Positions 37,012 to 46,652 of a DNA stretch of 64,000 nt are shown in pieces; position 1 is the first letter of the stretch, and each line of letters begins with the position of its first letter. The stretch lies in NCBI RefSeq assembly GCF_002215035.1, contig NZ_NKFP01000001.1:369501-433500 (forward strand), written 5' to 3'. The DNA is from Leptolyngbya ohadii IS1 (lineage in GTDB: Bacteria; Cyanobacteriota; Cyanobacteriia; Elainellales; Elainellaceae). The notes beneath the pieces were generated by a model that saw only the letters and a program-made list of their open reading frames with translations, did not search any database and was not told the DNA's origin. The position numbers were made by a program, and so were the translations under genes.

Positions 37012-40000
37012 ATGAAAGGCGATTTTACCCGGTTAACCTTCCGCCCGCAGAAGCACTACAGCAGTGTGCGAATGCAGCAGGGACGATTGCAGCTCGATGC
37101 CGACTGGAACGAACAGGTGGATATCCAGACGCACCTGACCAACAGCCAGAGCATCGATATGATCGGCTTTGAAAGCGGTGTTCCCAGTGCGGAAACGGTA
37201 TCGGGGACGCTGAATCGGGACGGCTTTAGCATCAGCATCACACCGGATGGGCAGGACTTAACCATTCATCCCGGACATCTTTATGCCAGGGGAACCCTCT
37301 GCGAACTGGAGTCGGGCACATTTTTGACTGCCAAAACGGTGAATGCCGCCGATCCAAAGACGATCGAAGCCGATACTCTGACGCTGGATGAGCGATCGCT
37401 GCAAGTTGGACAATGGCTGGAAGCTTTTGCAGACGATAGCGGCAACCCCATCGCACCCCCGCAGCGCGTGCAGATCACGGAGATTCAGGCTGCCCAGCGG
37501 CAGCTCACGCTAAGTTCAGCACTGAAGCCGCCCGTGCGATTGCGCCGTTTGGTCACTTATTTTCAGCAGCCCGATTTTGTTGCCGCCGAAAAGCTGGATG
37601 AACTGGATGCCGGGGTGTACGCAGTGTTTCTCGATGTGTGGGAGCGCCATATTACCGGCGTTGAAGATCCGGCAATTCGCGAAGTTGCCCTCAGCATTCC
37701 CGATACCACCACCCGTACGCAAACGGTCTGGCAGTTGAAACTGAAGCGGTTTGATCAGCTGCCCGGAGTTGGCAATCAGACATTGCCGGAACTGGATGAT
37801 CCCAACTGGAAAGCTTTAATTGAACAGCACTGGACACCCTATCTGCAAGCCCAGCGAGAGCGCGTAATCCAGGCAAGAATGAACGCCTGCGCGAAAAGCT
37901 GCCCGATCGTCGGAAACGGTACAGGGAACGGGACGAATAATGGCACGGCTTCCGTGCAAAATCGCCGTCTGGATAACCAGCTTTATCGGGTTGAAATTCA
38001 TACTCCTGGTAAGCTGGGCGTTGCCACCTTCAAATGGTCACGCGATAACGGCAGCGTAGTCAGTGCGATCGACACCGGGAAGGGTATCCAGGGCGGCGTG
38101 ATTCCGATTCAGAAATCGGGGCTGGAAGCCTGGACTTCAGCGCAGCCGGGACAGTGGATCGAAATTACCAGCACCAATCAGGATCTTCAGGGCAAGCCCG
38201 GCACTCTCGCTCCGTTTCAGCAGGCAACTGATACCCGAATTTTATTCAACGCTGCTCAGATTGTCGGAGATTTTGACCTGGCAAATGCAACAACGGTGCG
38301 CCGCTGGGATCATGCCACCCAAACCGCCAGTATTCCCACCAGCTCGGAATGGACGCCTCTAGAAAACGGGATTAAGGTTCGCTTTGAGCCGCTCTTTGAG
38401 GACGACACGATTTATGAAACCGGGGACTACTGGCTGATTCCAGCGCGGGCGATCGACAACGATATTCAGTGGACTGATAACGGGGCACAGCCACAGCCCC
38501 AACCCCTGGCACAGTCGCCGCAGGGCATCCATCACGAATACGCGCTGCTGGCACTTGTTAAAGTCGAGCAGACTCCCTCTGAACAAACTCCTTCTGAACA
38601 AACACCGTCCGAACAACCTCCATCCGCCGAAGTTTTACGAGATACTGCCGCAGCCCAAACTGCAAAAATTAGCTTTGCCGCACTGCGAGACTGCCGGGTT
38701 GTCTTTCCACCGCTGATGCGCTGCGTTGATAAGGATCAGGGCATTTTCACAGGAACGCTGGAAGTGCAGTCCGATTTTTATGTGACGGGCAAAGGACGTG
38801 CCGGAATTGGAGTAAAACCGCCCGCTGCCCGCTTGCATGTCCAGGCAACCTCACCTACTCCCGGCGGCAAGATTTCAATTACTGGCACTGAAGTTAAGCA
38901 AATTGACAACCTGGTCAAGGAGCAGATCCGCATCGGTGATATCCTGCTGGTTAACAATCAGACTGTCACAGTCACCAGCACCAGTCCGCTGACGATCGCC
39001 CCGCCAATTGATGTGAGCAATCAAGACTTTGTCTATCAGTCTGCGATCGCTCGCTTTGACGACAGCACCCAAACGCCACAGCTGATGATGACTGCAACAG
39101 GAGAGGTCGGCATCGGCACGTTCACTCCGACCCAGAAGCTAGAGGTTAACGGTACGGTCAAGGCAATCAGCTTTTTGGGCAGCGGTGCCCAGCTCGATGG
39201 CGTTGTCAAAACCACGGGTGCAAATACAATTACGGGATCGTTAACCGTGACGCAGGATATGGAGGTGAATGGTCAACTGCGCCTCCGGGACAATAGCCTT
39301 TCAGGCAGTAAGTTAATCGACGGCAGCATTACTGAAGATAAGCTGGGTGATGATGTAGTTGCCAATCTAAAACTGAAAGACGGATCGGTAACAACAAGCA
39401 AATTGGCAAATAATGCGGTCACAAGCAGCAAGATTAGCGATAGTGCAGTCACGAACAGTAAGATTAACAACGGCGCAGTCACGAGCAGCAAGATTAGCGA
39501 TGGCGCGATAACAAGCAGTAAGATTAACAGCGGCGCGGTAGGAACGGTTGAGCTGGCGGATGGAGCTGTTACTTTGAATAAACTGGCACCCGCCGTGCGA
39601 CCCGCCTGGCAGGACGGAGACAATAACAGCCTGTTTTATAACAAAGGAAATGTTGGCATTGGCACCAATGATCCAAAAAGTCTGCTCAGCATTGCGGGCA
39701 ATCTGGCGATCGGCAACAATACGGCGGATCAGCAGGCAGCGCCGATCAATGGCTTACTGGTACGTGGGCATACCGGAATCGGTGTCTTTGATAGTGCCCT
39801 GACTGCCAAACTCGAAGTTCAGGGTGCTAAGAAAAAGACAGACGCCGATGCAAACACTACTGCCGCGCTCAATGTCACCGATCAAAGCCGTGAAAGCTTG
39901 TTTTTTGTCAGAAATAACGGCAATGTTGGCATTAACACAAACCAACCTCGAAGCACACTGCATGTCGTGGGTGCGGTCACGATCGGAGACCGGAATACCG

Positions 40001-40401
40001 ATGCTCCCAACAATGTGTCGCTGTTTGTCAAAGGCAAGCTGGAATCCAAGACGATCAGCGGCGAGGAATTTACCCAGATTTCGTCGCGTACCCTGAAGCA
40101 AAACATTGCGGAGCTATCCAGCCAGGAAGTAACGCAGCTTTTAGCCGCCCTGACGCCAGTTAAGTTCAACTACACCAGCGATCAGCCTGAAATTCTACAT
40201 GCCGGATTTATTGCCGAAGATGTTCCCGATCTGGTTGCCTCTGCCGATCACCAAGCCGTTCGTCTGGGCGATATCGTGGCAATTCTCACCAAAGCGGTGA
40301 AAGATCAGCGGCAGGCAATCAACTCGCTGACGCGCATCGCCAAAAATCAGCAGCAGACGATCGCTGCACTCACAGAACAGATTCAACGGCTGCAAGGATG
40401 A
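37012..40401 (+). CDS. CIS tail fibre with C-terminal S74 intramolecular chaperone
   Basis: 1129 residues. The N-terminal DUF6519-type domain (MKGDFTRLTFRPQKHYSSVR, QQGRLQLDADWNEQ) is known from eCIS baseplate/fibre proteins. The middle has a copy of the shared beta module (about residues 615-675). Then come fibre-type repeats of about 10 residues (NAVTSSKISD, GAVTSSKISD and others, 39370-39560) and GNVGIGTNDP-type repeats. The last approx. 105 residues form an S74 domain (SSRTLKQNI, LTPVKFNY, HAGFIAEDVP, DIVAILTKAVK) followed by a coiled coil. S74 domains fold trimeric fibres and cleave themselves off at the Ser before the R-x-L-K motif. GAAAGGA precedes ATG 37012. It would recognise the target surface. 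Confidence 0.88.
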   Translation: MKGDFTRLTFRPQKHYSSVRMQQGRLQLDADWNEQVDIQTHLTNSQSIDMIGFESGVPSAETVSGTLNRDGFSISITPDGQDLTIHPGHLYARGTLCELESGTFLTAKTVNAADPKTIEADTLTLDERSLQVGQWLEAFADDSGNPIAPPQRVQITEIQAAQRQLTLSSALKPPVRLRRLVTYFQQPDFVAAEKLDELDAGVYAVFLDVWERHITGVEDPAIREVALSIPDTTTRTQTVWQLKLKRFDQLPGVGNQTLPELDDPNWKALIEQHWTPYLQAQRERVIQARMNACAKSCPIVGNGTGNGTNNGTASVQNRRLDNQLYRVEIHTPGKLGVATFKWSRDNGSVVSAIDTGKGIQGGVIPIQKSGLEAWTSAQPGQWIEITSTNQDLQGKPGTLAPFQQATDTRILFNAAQIVGDFDLANATTVRRWDHATQTASIPTSSEWTPLENGIKVRFEPLFEDDTIYETGDYWLIPARAIDNDIQWTDNGAQPQPQPLAQSPQGIHHEYALLALVKVEQTPSEQTPSEQTPSEQPPSAEVLRDTAAAQTAKISFAALRDCRVVFPPLMRCVDKDQGIFTGTLEVQSDFYVTGKGRAGIGVKPPAARLHVQATSPTPGGKISITGTEVKQIDNLVKEQIRIGDILLVNNQTVTVTSTSPLTIAPPIDVSNQDFVYQSAIARFDDSTQTPQLMMTATGEVGIGTFTPTQKLEVNGTVKAISFLGSGAQLDGVVKTTGANTITGSLTVTQDMEVNGQLRLRDNSLSGSKLIDGSITEDKLGDDVVANLKLKDGSVTTSKLANNAVTSSKISDSAVTNSKINNGAVTSSKISDGAITSSKINSGAVGTVELADGAVTLNKLAPAVRPAWQDGDNNSLFYNKGNVGIGTNDPKSLLSIAGNLAIGNNTADQQAAPINGLLVRGHTGIGVFDSALTAKLEVQGAKKKTDADANTTAALNVTDQSRESLFFVRNNGNVGINTNQPRSTLHVVGAVTIGDRNTDAPNNVSLFVKGKLESKTISGEEFTQISSRTLKQNIAELSSQEVTQLLAALTPVKFNYTSDQPEILHAGFIAEDVPDLVASADHQAVRLGDIVAILTKAVKDQRQAINSLTRIAKNQQQTIAALTEQIQRLQG

Positions 40402-40405
40402 AAAA

Positions 40406-41800
40406 TTACTGGTGTAAAGCTGCTTGATTGCCCCGCAGCGGAAGCCGCAAAGTAAACAAGCTCCCTTTTCCAACCTCGCTCTGGACTTGCACGGTTCCAT
40501 GATGTGCAAGAGCGATCGCCTGTACAATCGCTAACCCCAAGCCTGCCCCTCCTGTGTGGCGAGATCGATCGTCATTGACCCGATAAAAGCGATCGAAAAT
40601 GCGGGTTTGATCAGCGGCTGCAATGCCCATTCCGGTGTCCTGTACCTGAACAACGGCAGAATGTTCATCCTGGCTCAGCCCAACGATTACCTTTCCTCCA
40701 GAAGGGGTGTACTGAATTGCATTTGTGACCAGATTTGCAATCAGTCGAAACAACTGCTCCTCATCCCCCACAACACAAACAGGATGATTAACCCTCAATT
40801 CAGCCGATAGCAGAATGCTGGCAGAAAACGCTAAGTCTGAATATTCATCTACCACATCGCTGACAATGTCGTTGAGAAGGCACGCTTTATACTTGTGCCC
40901 TCCCTCCTGAATATCCATACGAGAGAGCAACAATAGATCCTGCACTAGTTGGGACAGTCTCAAATTCTGTCGTTCCAGGGTTTGAAGGGTACTGCGTGAC
41001 TCCTCCTCGGAAATGTGGGGGGTCTGGAGTGCAACTTCCAGGGTGGCTCGGCTGGCAGCAAGCGGTGTCCGGAGTTCGTGGGCGGCATCCGCCGTGAATT
41101 GCTGAATCTGGCGGTAGGAGCGGTAAACGGGCTGCATGGCTCGACCTGCCTGCCACCAGCTTACGGCAGTGGTCAATAGTAGAATTAGCGGCAATCCGGT
41201 CAGCAGCACCAGCCGGGTCGAGGCAAGGTGAGCATCAAAATCTCTCAGCGATCGTCCGACCTGGATATAGCCCCAGAAGGACCCTGACTCTGTTTTAAGA
41301 TCGAGCGAGATTTGATGATAGCGATTGCCCTGAGCATCTTGCAGCGTTTGCCAGAGGGGACGAATATCAACGGGCAGATCGAGCGGGCGATACTCCAGGG
41401 CTGCCACAACCTGACCCGACCGATTCACCATGCGAACGTAGTAACCTTCCTGATGCACGGCACCGAGAATATGGCGATGCGAAGCAGTATCCCCGGAATA
41501 ATCGATCGGAGTTTCGGTGGATTTGGAGGACTGAGCGCAGGGTTCACCCACCCCACAAAGACCGGGAAGCAATCGTTCTACAATAGGTTCTACCTGCCCA
41601 GGCTGCTTTAGCTGTGGCTCTAAACTGTCATGAAGTGTGCCTGCCACTGACTGAAGTTCCTGATGTAGCCCCTGCCAGTGAACCCAGTCCATCAGAAAAT
41701 AAATTGCCAACCCCGAAAGGCTGAGGATAATGCCCATCACTCCGGCGTACCAGGCAGCCAGTCGCCAGCGAGTCAGGGAAAAGACTTTGTTCTGGTGCAT
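40406..41800 (-). CDS. rppB: Sensor histidine kinase, RppB/NrsS-like
   Basis: A 464-residue membrane kinase. TM1 is near residues 13-36, followed by a periplasmic domain with a Cys pair (LCGVGEPC) and His residues that may bind metal. TM2 is near 190-212, followed by the H-box (DAAHELRTPL, phosphorylated His241), N-box (ANLVTNAIQYTPSGG) and G boxes (DTGMGI, GGAGLGLAI). It shares one base with the response regulator gene. In cyanobacteria RppB/RppA (NrsS/NrsR) pairs respond to nickel or redox; the adjacent copper genes suggest a metal signal here. It converges on the CIS fibre gene with only 4 nt between stops. Confidence 0.88.
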   Translation of the reverse strand: MHQNKVFSLTRWRLAAWYAGVMGIILSLSGLAIYFLMDWVHWQGLHQELQSVAGTLHDSLEPQLKQPGQVEPIVERLLPGLCGVGEPCAQSSKSTETPIDYSGDTASHRHILGAVHQEGYYVRMVNRSGQVVAALEYRPLDLPVDIRPLWQTLQDAQGNRYHQISLDLKTESGSFWGYIQVGRSLRDFDAHLASTRLVLLTGLPLILLLTTAVSWWQAGRAMQPVYRSYRQIQQFTADAAHELRTPLAASRATLEVALQTPHISEEESRSTLQTLERQNLRLSQLVQDLLLLSRMDIQEGGHKYKACLLNDIVSDVVDEYSDLAFSASILLSAELRVNHPVCVVGDEEQLFRLIANLVTNAIQYTPSGGKVIVGLSQDEHSAVVQVQDTGMGIAAADQTRIFDRFYRVNDDRSRHTGGAGLGLAIVQAIALAHHGTVQVQSEVGKGSLFTLRLPLRGNQAALHQ

Positions 41801-42498
41801 TACTGCCGCCCCTCCAGATTCAGCCGATACCCTAAACCATAAACGGTTTCAATCAGGTGATCGCAGCCATAATCTGCCAGTTTTCGTCGCAGCAGACGGA
41901 TTTGAGCGGCAACGACGTTACTCATTGGCTCCGCTCCTACTTCCCAGAGCCGATTCATGAGCTGATCGCGGCTGAGGATCTGCTGCGGGTGCTGCATGAA
42001 GTATTCCAGAAGCTGGAACTCTTTAGCCGTTAGAGTAATGCTTTGTGGCGTTCCGCTCGATCGCAGGGTGACGGTGGATGTTCCATAGTCCAGGGTAAAC
42101 GCGCCTACCTGAAGCTGCGGCTGTTGGAGCTGGGGCGATCGCCGTTGCAGTGCCCGCAGTCGTGCGAGCAGTTCTGCCATGCCAAAGGGTTTGACCAGAT
42201 AATCGTCGGCTCCGGCATCCAGTCCAGCGACTTTGTCTGCCATCCGATCTTTTGCCGTCAACATCAGCACGGGCAAAGGGTTATTTCGGGAGCGCAGCCG
42301 TTTGCATAGCTCTAAACCCGATAATCCGGGTAGCAGCCAGTCGAAGACAGCAACCGTGTATTCTGTCCAGTTGCTCTCCAGATAATCCCAGGCAATATCG
42401 CCATTCTGAACCCAATCCACCACGTACTTTTCGCGGTTCAGGGCACGCTGAATTGCCATTCCCAGATCCGGTTCATCCTCGACCAGCAGCACTCTCAT
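41800..42498 (-). CDS. rppA: OmpR-family response regulator, RppA/NrsR-like
   Basis: 232 residues. The receiver domain has acidic pocket E7/D8, phosphoacceptor Asp53 (AVFDWLLPG) and Lys near 102 (VKPF). The C-terminal winged helix (SITLTAKEFQLLEYFMQHPQ, VVAAQIRLLRRKL, VYGLGYRL) is OmpR/PhoB type. It is transcribed ahead of the kinase gene. A 13-bp direct repeat (cattgcagaattt, 42496-42521) spans its start codon and might serve in autoregulation. Confidence 0.92.
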   Translation of the reverse strand: MRVLLVEDEPDLGMAIQRALNREKYVVDWVQNGDIAWDYLESNWTEYTVAVFDWLLPGLSGLELCKRLRSRNNPLPVLMLTAKDRMADKVAGLDAGADDYLVKPFGMAELLARLRALQRRSPQLQQPQLQVGAFTLDYGTSTVTLRSSGTPQSITLTAKEFQLLEYFMQHPQQILSRDQLMNRLWEVGAEPMSNVVAAQIRLLRRKLADYGCDHLIETVYGLGYRLNLEGRQ

Positions 42499-42745
42499 TG
42501 CAGAATTTCATTGCAGAATTTGACGATCGCTACAGCTTGAAATTAGAGCGGAAATTAAAGCGTCCATTTGCCTTTTCTCTCTGTCTATCAGTCTGCACCA
42601 TAATGCAATATTTGCCTGCAACCAACGCCAAAACGGTTGCCCTGTGGGTGTTGCTGGATTGTCAGTTAGCTTAATTTTTTTCGGCTACCGTTGGAAAACT
42701 GAACATTGGCACTCCGACTTAAGGCAGAGCTTGGGGTATAACCCC
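42499..42745. other. Divergent intergenic region, rppA / merR
   Basis: Non-coding. It holds the presumed rppA promoter on the minus strand and, near 42732-42744, a short hairpin (GGGG-TATAA-CCCC) directly before the MerR-type promoter. Confidence 0.5.
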
Positions 42746-42776
42746 TTGACTCTCCAGAGGACTGGAGACTTCAGGA
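42746..42776 (+). promoter_or_regulatory. MerR-type promoter/operator upstream of merR gene
   Basis: The -35 TTGACT (42746-42751) and a -10-like TCAGGA (42771-42776) are separated by 19 bp, the overlong spacing typical of MerR-activated promoters. The spacer holds the dyad CTCCAG-N5-CTGGAG. The same layout recurs at 43313, implying one regulator controls both. Confidence 0.72.
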
Positions 42777-42827
42777 TAGAAGTAAGGAATTGAACAACCC
42801 TAGTCTTCGGGTTCAGGAGATGATGCC

Positions 42828-43301
42828 ATGTCTACGATCGCAGGGAATCGACTCAAAATTGGCGAAGTGGCTGAGATGAGTCAGCTGCCCATAAAAACCA
42901 TTCGCTACTACGAAGAGCTAGGATTGCTGAACCCGACGGTGAGCCGTTCAGAATCCAACTACCGTCTGTTTGAACCCGGTGTTTTACAACGTCTGGCGTT
43001 CATCCGGCAATCCCAGGGTTTAGGGCTGACGCTGCGCGAAATTCAAGACATCCTCCAGGTTCACGATGCGGGGCAACTTCCCTGTGATGACGTTAAACAA
43101 AACCTTCAGCGTAAGGTGCAGCAAATCCATGAGCAGATTGCATCGCTTGAACTCCTGCGGACTCAATTAAATCAGCTGCTTGAAGGCTGGCAGGAATTTC
43201 CTCAGGCTCAGGTGACGGAAGAAACCATTTGCCCCAATCTAGATGCAGTTCCCGATGCCCTTCCTGACCTCACCCGCTGGCAAACTGCCCTAAAAAATTA
43301 A
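42828..43301 (+). CDS. MerR-family metal-responsive regulator
   Basis: 157 residues. The winged helix-turn-helix (LKIGEVAEMSQLPIKTIRYY, EELGLL) is followed by a long dimerisation helix. The metal loop region contains Cys87 (LPCDDV) and a C-terminal Cys (TICPNLD); the classical CueR Cys-x7-Cys spacing is not evident, so the inducer is uncertain. CAGGAGATG precedes the ATG. Position and twin operators suggest it controls itself and the downstream chaperone/CopA operon. Confidence 0.88.
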   Translation: MSTIAGNRLKIGEVAEMSQLPIKTIRYYEELGLLNPTVSRSESNYRLFEPGVLQRLAFIRQSQGLGLTLREIQDILQVHDAGQLPCDDVKQNLQRKVQQIHEQIASLELLRTQLNQLLEGWQEFPQAQVTEETICPNLDAVPDALPDLTRWQTALKN

Positions 43302-43312
43302 CGATCGCTTCC

Positions 43313-43343
43313 TTGACTCTCCAGTCGATGGGAGACATCAAAC
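43313..43343 (+). promoter_or_regulatory. MerR-type promoter/operator upstream of copper chaperone
   Basis: TTGACT (43313-43318), 19-bp spacer with dyad CTCCAG-N6-GGGAG, then TCAAAC as a weak -10. The first 13 bp match the site at 42746 exactly. It drives the HMA chaperone, CopA and probably the cupredoxin gene. Confidence 0.7.
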
Positions 43344-43386
43344 TTGAAATTAATCGATCAACACCCATCTTTTCAGGACAAAGACG

Positions 43387-43581
43387 ATGACACTTCAACT
43401 AACGGTTCCGAATATGGCTTGCTCGGCTTGTGCCACTACGATTATGAACGCGGTGAAGGCGATCGACCCGATGGCTGAGGTCAACGCCGATCCCCAATCG
43501 AAGCAGGTCAATATTGACACTCAGGCGAACGAAACTGCGGTGCGAGAAGCGATCGCTGCTGCGGGATACACCGTTGCCTAA
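43387..43581 (+). CDS. HMA-domain copper chaperone (Atx1/CopZ-like)
   Basis: A 64-residue single heavy-metal-associated domain with the metal site MACSACA (CxxC at Cys12/Cys15) and the family ending REAIAAAGYTV. It would carry Cu(I) in the cytosol to the CopA-type ATPase encoded 45 nt downstream. It lies directly behind a MerR-type promoter. Confidence 0.92.
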   Translation: MTLQLTVPNMACSACATTIMNAVKAIDPMAEVNADPQSKQVNIDTQANETAVREAIAAAGYTVA

Positions 43582-43625
43582 TGGTCTGCTCACACGATTG
43601 CCCAAGCTTTTGAAGGAGATGATTT

Positions 43626-45923
43626 ATGGCACCAAACCAGACGACATCAGACCAGACGACATTAGACCAGGCAACGTTGAAACTACGAGGGATGAGTTGC
43701 GCGTCCTGTGCGAACAATATCGAGCAGGCAATCAAATCCGTTCCAGGTGTCACCGAATGCTCTGTTAACTTTGGAGCCGAGCAAGCCAGTATTGTTTATA
43801 ATCCCCAGCAGACCGATCTGGGAGAAATTCAGGATGCTGTCAGCGAGGCAGGCTACTCCTCCTTTTCCTTACAAGAACAGGAAATGGTGACGGGGGAAGA
43901 TGATGCAGAAAAAGTCGCTCGACTGGCAGAGCAGCGTGACCTGACGCGCAAAGTTTGGGTGGGCGGCATTATCAGCACGATTTTGGCGATCGGTGGACTG
44001 CCCGCAATGACCGGACTGCATATCCCCTTGATTCCCGCATGGCTGCACAACTTCTGGCTTCAGGCGGTGCTGACGGCTCCGGTTCTGTTCTGGTGCGGTC
44101 AACAGTTCTTCGTCAACGGCTGGAAAGCGTTTAAACGCCACAACGCCACGATGGATACGCTGATTGCTCTGGGCACTGCCGCCGCTTACTTTTACTCGCT
44201 GTTTGTCACTCTTTTCCCTGGATTCCTGATTACTCAAGGGCTGACTCCAGCGGTCTACTACGAGGTGGCGGCGATCGTCATCACGCTGATCCTGCTGGGA
44301 CGCTTATTCGAGAATCGCGCAAAGGGACAAACCTCGGAAGCTATTCGCAAACTAATGGGTTTGCAGGCACGAACAGCCCGGATTGTTCGCAATGGCAAAG
44401 AGCAAGAAGTGCCAATTAACGAGGTGCTGCCAGGAGATATTGTCGCTGTCCGCCCTGGCGAGAAGATTCCGGTTGATGGCGAGATTATTAATGGCGCTTC
44501 GACGATCGATGAATCGATGGTGACAGGCGAAAGCGTCCCCGTCAAAAAGCAGGCAGGGGATGAAGTCATCGGCGCGACCATCAACAAAACGGGCAGCTTC
44601 CAGTTTCGCGCCACGCGAGTTGGCAAAGATACCTTCCTGGCGCAGATCGTCAAACTGGTGCAGGAAGCGCAGGGGTCAAAAGCCCCAATTCAGCGGCTCG
44701 CAGATCGGGTAACGGGCTGGTTTGTCCCGGTTGTGATTGCGATCGCCCTCCTGACCTTCCTGATCTGGTTTAACGTTATGGGCAACCTGACGCTGGCAAT
44801 CATTACCACGGTTGAAGTGCTGATTATTGCCTGCCCCTGTGCGTTAGGACTCGCCACTCCCACTTCGATTATGGTCGGAACCGGGAAGGGCGCAGAAAAC
44901 GGCATTTTGATCAAAGGAGCGGAAAGTTTAGAACTTGCCCACAAAATCCAAACGATCGTCCTGGATAAAACGGGAACGCTAACGCAGGGCAAACCGACCG
45001 TGACGGATTTCATTACGGTGAACGGAACGGCGAACGGCAATGAGATGAAACTGATTCAACTTGCAGCATCCCTTGAGCGCAATTCGGAGCATCCTTTAGC
45101 TGAAGCCGTGGTGCGTTATGCACAATCCCAGCAGGTTGAACTGAAAGACGTTCAGCAGTTTGAGGCAGTCGCCGGAAGCGGGGTTGAAGGCTATGTCTCC
45201 GGGCATCTTGTCCAGATCGGGACAGGACGCTGGATGCGTGAACTTAATATTGAGACTCAGGTTCTTCAGGAACGCAAGGAGCAACTGGAAGCAGACGGAA
45301 AAACGGCGGTGTGGCTGGCAGTAGATGGCAAGATGCAGGGCGTAATGGGCATTGCCGATGCCCTGAAACCTTCCTCTGTAGCAGCCGTCCGTGCCCTCAA
45401 ACGCTTGGGATTGCAGGTGGTGATGCTGACGGGTGACAACCAGCGGACTGCCGAGGCGATCGCTCGTGAAGTGGGTATTGTCCGAGTCCTGGCAGAAGTC
45501 CGTCCTGACCAGAAAGCCGCTACGGTACAGTCACTCCAGTCTGAAGGCAAAATTGTGGCAATGGTGGGAGACGGGATTAACGATGCGCCTGCTCTGGCTC
45601 AAGCCGATGTAGGCATTGCGATCGGAACCGGAACCGATGTGGCGATCGCTGCCAGTGATATCACCCTCATCTCTGGAGACTTACAGGGCATCGTCACCGC
45701 CATTCAGCTTTCCCGCGCCACCCTGCGAAACATTCGGCAAAACCTGTTCTTTGCCTTTATTTACAACGTCGCAGGCATTCCGATCGCTGCGGGTATTCTG
45801 TATCCCTTCTTTGGCTGGCTCCTCAGCCCCGTAGTTGCCGGTGCAGCAATGGCATTCAGTTCGGTTTCGGTGGTGAGTAATGCTCTGCGGCTGCGGAACT
45901 TTCGACCCCAGCATATTCAGTAA
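43626..45923 (+). CDS. copA: Copper-translocating P1B-type ATPase (CopA-like)
   Basis: 765 residues. It has one N-terminal HMA domain (GMSCASC, residues 22-28), eight predicted membrane helices, the A-domain TGES motif ([10 protein letters not shown]) and the intramembrane metal site CPC (C403-P-C405). The phosphorylation site DKTGT (D447), an SEHPL nucleotide-binding motif and a GDGINDAP hinge are all present. CPC plus an HMA CxxC indicates Cu(I) (or Ag(I)) transport; cyanobacterial relatives include PacS, CtaA and CopA. AAGGAGATGA precedes the start. Confidence 0.94.
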   Translation: MAPNQTTSDQTTLDQATLKLRGMSCASCANNIEQAIKSVPGVTECSVNFGAEQASIVYNPQQTDLGEIQDAVSEAGYSSFSLQEQEMVTGEDDAEKVARLAEQRDLTRKVWVGGIISTILAIGGLPAMTGLHIPLIPAWLHNFWLQAVLTAPVLFWCGQQFFVNGWKAFKRHNATMDTLIALGTAAAYFYSLFVTLFPGFLITQGLTPAVYYEVAAIVITLILLGRLFENRAKGQTSEAIRKLMGLQARTARIVRNGKEQEVPINEVLPGDIVAVRPGEKIPVDGEIINGASTIDESMVTGESVPVKKQAGDEVIGATINKTGSFQFRATRVGKDTFLAQIVKLVQEAQGSKAPIQRLADRVTGWFVPVVIAIALLTFLIWFNVMGNLTLAIITTVEVLIIACPCALGLATPTSIMVGTGKGAENGILIKGAESLELAHKIQTIVLDKTGTLTQGKPTVTDFITVNGTANGNEMKLIQLAASLERNSEHPLAEAVVRYAQSQQVELKDVQQFEAVAGSGVEGYVSGHLVQIGTGRWMRELNIETQVLQERKEQLEADGKTAVWLAVDGKMQGVMGIADALKPSSVAAVRALKRLGLQVVMLTGDNQRTAEAIAREVGIVRVLAEVRPDQKAATVQSLQSEGKIVAMVGDGINDAPALAQADVGIAIGTGTDVAIAASDITLISGDLQGIVTAIQLSRATLRNIRQNLFFAFIYNVAGIPIAAGILYPFFGWLLSPVVAGAAMAFSSVSVVSNALRLRNFRPQHIQ

Positions 45924-45938
45924 AAGGAGGTGAAATCA

Positions 45939-46529
45939 ATGAAGTCTCGTCGATTAATTGGAACGCTTGCAGGCTTTAGTTTGCTGCTGGGAGGCAGTGG
46001 GGCAATTGCTTTATCTGCTATGGAGGCAGGCATTGCGGCTCCTGAAAACGGGATGGAGATGCCGCACGGCTCCACTTCCAATCAGGAGTTCCAGAAGATT
46101 GACCAACCGCTGGGCGTCAAGCTGGGGGTTACGGCTGCTGGAGTCGGGCTGATCGGACTGGAACTGTGGTGGTTTTTGGGCAGTAAGCCCAAGGCGCGAA
46201 AGGCGCAATCTCAAAAAGGAATTCAGGAACTCGATATTGCAGTCGATGGTGGCTATGAACCCAACAGGATTGTGGTTCAGGCAGGGCAACCAGTGCGGCT
46301 CAACTTCTTCCGCAAAGATCCCACGGGTTGTTTAGAGCAGGTCTTGATCCCAGACTTTCGGATTGCGAAGGACTTGCCCCTGAACAAACGCACGGCGATC
46401 GAATTTACGCCCCAGCAGCCCGGTGACTACCCTTTTACCTGCGGCATGAATATGTATCGCGGCGTGATTCAGGTTGTCAGTTCCAGTCAACCCAAACCCA
46501 GCGAAGCGCAAGCTTCAGCAGCGACATAG
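45939..46529 (+). CDS. Membrane-anchored cupredoxin-domain protein
   Basis: 196 residues. An N-terminal hydrophobic signal/anchor, then a second hydrophobic span (LGVTAAGVGLIGLELWWFLG, about residues 65-85), then a cupredoxin_1-type domain (GYEPNRIVVQAGQPVRLNFF, PGDYPFTCGMNMYRG). C and M in CGMNM and an upstream Cys are plausible copper ligands. ATG 45939 follows a strong AAAGGAGG (45923-45930), 9 nt after the CopA stop. It probably handles copper outside the cytosol as part of the CopA operon. Confidence 0.85.
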   Translation: MKSRRLIGTLAGFSLLLGGSGAIALSAMEAGIAAPENGMEMPHGSTSNQEFQKIDQPLGVKLGVTAAGVGLIGLELWWFLGSKPKARKAQSQKGIQELDIAVDGGYEPNRIVVQAGQPVRLNFFRKDPTGCLEQVLIPDFRIAKDLPLNKRTAIEFTPQQPGDYPFTCGMNMYRGVIQVVSSSQPKPSEAQASAAT

Positions 46530-46652
46530 CCCTTTGCTCGATCAAAATCCCCCAATTTTCATCCTGGTTTCACAATGATTTGCCAGCCTGAAGGGATTGG
46601 GGAACCGATCAATCTCTATTCGTGAGAATCTCTATTCGTGAGGATGATGGTT

